NCBI GenBank assembly: GCA_039908525.1
Contig: JAMOAY010000017.1
Location: 1 to 64,000, forward strand
Length of the DNA stretch: 64,000 bases
DNA from: Magnetaquicoccus sp039908525
GTDB lineage: Bacteria > Pseudomonadota > Magnetococcia > Magnetococcales > Magnetaquicoccaceae
Direction of reading: 5' to 3'
Shown: piece after piece, positions 61,483 to 64,000 of the stretch
How the letters are laid out: every line of letters begins with the position of its first letter
Numbering within the stretch: position 1 is the stretch's first letter
The notes under the pieces: model-generated
What the model was told of the DNA's origin: nothing
Seen by the model: only the letters and a program-made list of their open reading frames with translations
The model's database searches: none
Translations under genes and position numbers: made by a program

Positions 61483-61521
61483 GGGTTCACCTCACACTCA
61501 AGTCGATAAAAAAACGGTCGA

Positions 61522-62160
61522 TCAACCGACTGCCTCTGCAAACGTGGCCAGGATACCCCGGATTGCGCCAGAGCACCGTTGCCGGCGCAGCCGTTCAGCC
61601 GTCACGATGGCCACCAGGCCGGCCTGCGCGCGCTGCAAATCATCGTTGACCAAAAGATAATCATACTCCTCCCAGTGGGAAATCTCCTCCCCCGCCTGGG
61701 CCATGCGTCGGGCAATCACCTGGGGATCATCCGATCCCCGCCCCGACAACCGCGCCTGCAACGCCTGCCGGGAAGGGGGCAACACAGAGATGGAGACCAC
61801 ATCCTCCCTGGCACAGTGGGCCCGCACCTGACGGGCTCCCTGCCAGTCAATATCCAGCAACACATCCTCTCCCTGGGCCAATACCGGCTCCACATTGGCC
61901 CGATCCGTGCCATAATGGTTGCCAAACACCTCGGCCCATTCCAGAAAATCACCCCGTTCCATCCGCTGACGAAAGGTCGCCGGGTCGACAAAGTGGTAGG
62001 CATGCCCAGACTGCTCCCCAGGCCGGGGCGCGCGGGTGGTGGTGGAGACCGATGGACGCACCCCCGGCACCATCTGCACCAGATGGTTGGCCAGCGTGCT
62101 CTTGCCAGCCCCGGAAGGGGCGGACAGAATGATCACAAAACCTCTGCCACGACCGTTCAT
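61522..62160 (-). CDS. gmk: Guanylate kinase
   Basis: A 212-residue enzyme that phosphorylates GMP to GDP. P-loop SAPSGAGKSTL at the start, then STTTRAPRPGEQSGHAYHFVD (GMP binding), FLEWAEVFGNHYGT and DVLLDIDWQGARQVR. Length is normal. It follows yicC by 21 bases. GDP and GTP supply connects it to the downstream ppGpp synthetase. Confidence 0.97.
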   Translation of the reverse strand: MNGRGRGFVIILSAPSGAGKSTLANHLVQMVPGVRPSVSTTTRAPRPGEQSGHAYHFVDPATFRQRMERGDFLEWAEVFGNHYGTDRANVEPVLAQGEDVLLDIDWQGARQVRAHCAREDVVSISVLPPSRQALQARLSGRGSDDPQVIARRMAQAGEEISHWEEYDYLLVNDDLQRAQAGLVAIVTAERLRRQRCSGAIRGILATFAEAVG

Positions 62161-62181
62161 AGGGTATTCCCTTGTTGTCTA

Positions 62182-63081
62182 TTATTCCAGATTCTGCGCC
62201 TGCTCCCGCACCTTTTCCACCAGCAGCTTCATCTCCACCCCCAGGCTGGTCAACGGACCGCTCTGGGACTTGGAGCAGAGGGTGTTGGCCTCCCGGTTGA
62301 GCTCCTGGCAAAAAAAGTCCAACCTGCGGCCAACAGGGGCCGAACCGGACAGAAGGTGATGCAGCTCCCGGGTGTGCATGCGCAGCCGCGCCACCTCCTC
62401 GGCGATGTCCACCCGGCTCAACAAAATGGCCACCTCCCTGGCCAGCTCCCCCGGATCCACACTGCTGCCGGTCAATTCGGCAACCCGCGCCTGCAACAGC
62501 CGCTTCTGCTCGCGCAACAGATCCGGCAGCAGCCGATCCACCTGGGTCAGCAGGCCGTCAAACTCTTTCAAAAGCTGCTCGATGACGACCGCCAGCGCCC
62601 GACCCTCCGAAGCCCGCGAGGTCTCCAGCTGCTCCATCGCCCTGTCCAGCAGGGTCAGGGCGGCTTGCACCAATGCGGGTCCATCGCTCTCCTGCAGCCT
62701 GCACTCCCGGATCAGGCCTGGCCAGGCCAACAAGCGATCCATGGCAAAGCGGCCCCGTCCCTGTACGGCACCCTCCATGGCCAGCACCTCGGCCTCCAGG
62801 CGCAACAGATCCCGCAACAGTTCCCGATCCAGATCCAGCTGTTGGCCCGCCTCCGCGTTGGCCACCAGGTGCAGTTCGCAATCCAGGTGACCACGCGCAA
62901 AGCGAGCCTGCAACCGTTTGCTGGCCTCCATCTCCAGGGTGTGCCAGTTGCCGGGCCAATGGCCGGGCCGGCGAAACGACAGGTCCAAATAGCGATGGTT
63001 GACGGAACGCAAGCGCCAGACCAGGCGGAAACCCGCGTGGACGCCTTTCTCCTCGGCAAATCCGGTCATACTGTTCGGCAT
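62182..63081 (-). CDS. yicC: YicC-family protein (putative endoribonuclease)
   Basis: A 299-residue protein starting MPNSMTGFAEEKG, with LRSVNHRYLDLSFRRPG and a C-terminal DUF1732 region (DFFCQELNREANTLCSKS, VEMKLLVEKVREQAQNLE). These blocks define YicC. The E. coli member has been reported to act in RNA turnover. ATG 63081 has GGA five bases upstream; the frame is open to 63225 but crosses a terminator. First gene of the yicC-gmk-rpoZ-rsh operon. Confidence 0.94.
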   Translation of the reverse strand: MPNSMTGFAEEKGVHAGFRLVWRLRSVNHRYLDLSFRRPGHWPGNWHTLEMEASKRLQARFARGHLDCELHLVANAEAGQQLDLDRELLRDLLRLEAEVLAMEGAVQGRGRFAMDRLLAWPGLIRECRLQESDGPALVQAALTLLDRAMEQLETSRASEGRALAVVIEQLLKEFDGLLTQVDRLLPDLLREQKRLLQARVAELTGSSVDPGELAREVAILLSRVDIAEEVARLRMHTRELHHLLSGSAPVGRRLDFFCQELNREANTLCSKSQSGPLTSLGVEMKLLVEKVREQAQNLE

Positions 63082-63116
63082 GGCGTTCCCCACTGGCAAG
63101 AAGAGAGAGCCTACAC

Positions 63117-63150
63117 AAAAAAGGGGGCCTATCGGATGATACGCCCCCTT
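63117..63150 (-). terminator. Rho-independent terminator downstream of the ferredoxin gene
   Basis: AAGGGGGC (63121-63128) and GCCCCCTT (63143-63150) form an 8-bp stem with a 14-base loop. On the minus strand it is followed by TTTTTTGTG. It ends the ferredoxin transcript before yicC. A smaller hairpin without a T run lies nearer the ferredoxin stop (63244-63259). Confidence 0.8.
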
Positions 63151-63260
63151 CCTGGCACGAAAAGCCGCTGCCCAAGGTGTGTCAACAGGCCACTCCAGGG
63201 GCCTTGGCGCCGGGATCACGGGCACTGGCCAAGCGGCCCGATGCTCCCGCAGGCGGGAGA

Positions 63261-63518
63261 CTAGCTGTGCAGTGCCTCATACTTCGCCTGCAGCTCTTCA
63301 CGGGTCTCCTCGTGGTCCGGATTCGGGACGATACACTCCACCGGACAGACCTCGACACACTGTGGTTCGTCAAACGCACCCACGCACTCGGTGCACAGAT
63401 CGGGGTGGATATAGTAGATATCGCTATCTACATCGGACCCGTCGGTAATCGCCTCGTTGGGGCACTCCGGCAGACAAACGTCACAATTGGTGCAATCTTC
63501 ATTGATAATCAAAGCCAT
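63261..63518 (-). CDS. 2[4Fe-4S] ferredoxin (YfhL-like)
   Basis: An 85-residue ferredoxin with two cluster motifs: CTNCDVCLPECP near the N-terminus and CTECVGAFDEPQCVEVCPVEC, where the extra residues between the second and third Cys are typical of the YfhL/Allochromatium-type ferredoxins. It carries low-potential electrons in the cytoplasm; the radical SAM enzymes of the sugar locus need such a donor, although nothing links them directly. A strong-looking GGAG lies before ATG 63518 (AAGGAG). Confidence 0.95.
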   Translation of the reverse strand: MALIINEDCTNCDVCLPECPNEAITDGSDVDSDIYYIHPDLCTECVGAFDEPQCVEVCPVECIVPNPDHEETREELQAKYEALHS

Positions 63519-63670
63519 CGTGGAACTCCTTCTGCGTAAATTCGGACGAAAAACCTACTCGGAAGCCTGCTTGTTACCAGACTTGCTGCCGCATGGCAAG
63601 CAACTATCACACGCCTGCCACTATTTTCCTTGTTCCAGCTGCCCTGCCATCCCCCCACCGTTGGACGGTT

Positions 63671-64000
63671 TCAGGGGAAAAGCGGCAACTGCTCCAGGCC
63701 GGTCTTCTCCGGCAAACCGAACATAATATTCATATTTTGTACAGCCTGCCCCGCCGCGCCCTTGACCAGATTATCCATTGCCGACAAAACCGTCAACCAT
63801 CCGGTGCGTCCATCCAGCGCCACGCCCAGATGGCAGAAGTTGGAACCCCGCACATGGCTGGTGGCCGGCCAGACCCCCGCCTCCAACACCTGCACAAACG
63901 GCTCCTCCTGGTAAAAAGAGCGCAGAATCTCCTGCCATTCCGCCTGGGACCGCACAACACGGGGGCGCAGATGGCAGGTACTCAAAATGCCCCTGGACTG
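63671..64000 (-). CDS. argC: N-acetyl-gamma-glutamyl-phosphate reductase, C-terminal part, cut by the window
   Basis: The minus-strand frame is open to the last base and reads RGILSTCHLRP, then HVRGSNFCHLGVALDGRTGWL and SAMDNLVKGAAGQAVQNMN, the conserved C-terminal blocks of ArgC. It makes N-acetylglutamate semialdehyde in arginine synthesis. About 110 of the usual 340 residues are present; the start lies beyond the window. Confidence 0.95.
   Translation of the reverse strand, partial: QSRGILSTCHLRPRVVRSQAEWQEILRSFYQEEPFVQVLEAGVWPATSHVRGSNFCHLGVALDGRTGWLTVLSAMDNLVKGAAGQAVQNMNIMFGLPEKTGLEQLPLFP

Overview
The window is GC-rich DNA from a Gram-negative bacterium, most likely one of the Pseudomonadota. 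The signs are a type A RNase P RNA, the yggS-proC-yggT-yggU and yicC-gmk-rpoZ-rsh neighbourhoods, an RND efflux pair, a SapC protein, and a large surface-sugar locus with nonulosonate and CDP-dideoxyhexose genes. The rich signalling proteins, Rpn-type nuclease, DUF1640-like proteins and palindromic intergenic arrays would suit an alphaproteobacterium or a Magnetococcales-like lineage, but no magnetosome gene or other decisive marker is present, so this placement is inference.

Layout. 0-1 kb: 3' part of an Rpn-family nuclease. 1.1-8.5 kb: a cyclic-di-GMP block, with a haem-sensing GGDEF protein divergent from an HD-GYP response regulator and a hybrid histidine kinase with an HPt domain (RpfG/RpfC-like). 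8.6-13.5 kb: an AI-2E-type permease and a very long protein made almost wholly of decapeptide repeats. 13.6-18.8 kb: a HIT protein, RNase P RNA and an RND adaptor/permease pair. 18.8-23.7 kb: a lower-GC, tightly packed three-gene operon of unknown function.

24.2-44 kb: a mosaic surface-polysaccharide locus. It holds a fused E1 alpha/beta thiamine-diphosphate dehydrogenase, two paralogous radical SAM enzymes, an HldE-like protein with its two domains in reversed order, several glycosyltransferases, a methyltransferase-like protein, RfbG and RfbH of the CDP-3,6-dideoxyhexose route, and NeuB/NeuC for a nonulosonic acid. RadC sits in the middle. At least three gene remnants (glycosyltransferase tail, radical SAM tail, rfbF start) show repeated duplication and loss here.

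44-64 kb: mostly housekeeping. There is an anion permease, thiol peroxidase, a YaiI-family protein, an exported metallophosphoesterase, two tiny exported proteins with strong terminators, transketolase, the yggS-TPR/SPOR-proC-yggT-yggU operon, thioredoxin, tRNA-Arg(CCG), two tandem DUF1640-like genes (one frameshifted), the yicC-gmk-rpoZ-rsh operon, a 2[4Fe-4S] ferredoxin and the 3' end of argC. Two intergenic gaps (27.6 and 46.8 kb) carry arrays of perfect GC-rich hairpins. The strongest candidates for undescribed biology are the decapeptide-repeat protein, the unknown three-gene operon, and the radical SAM / thiamine enzyme / reversed HldE sugar module.
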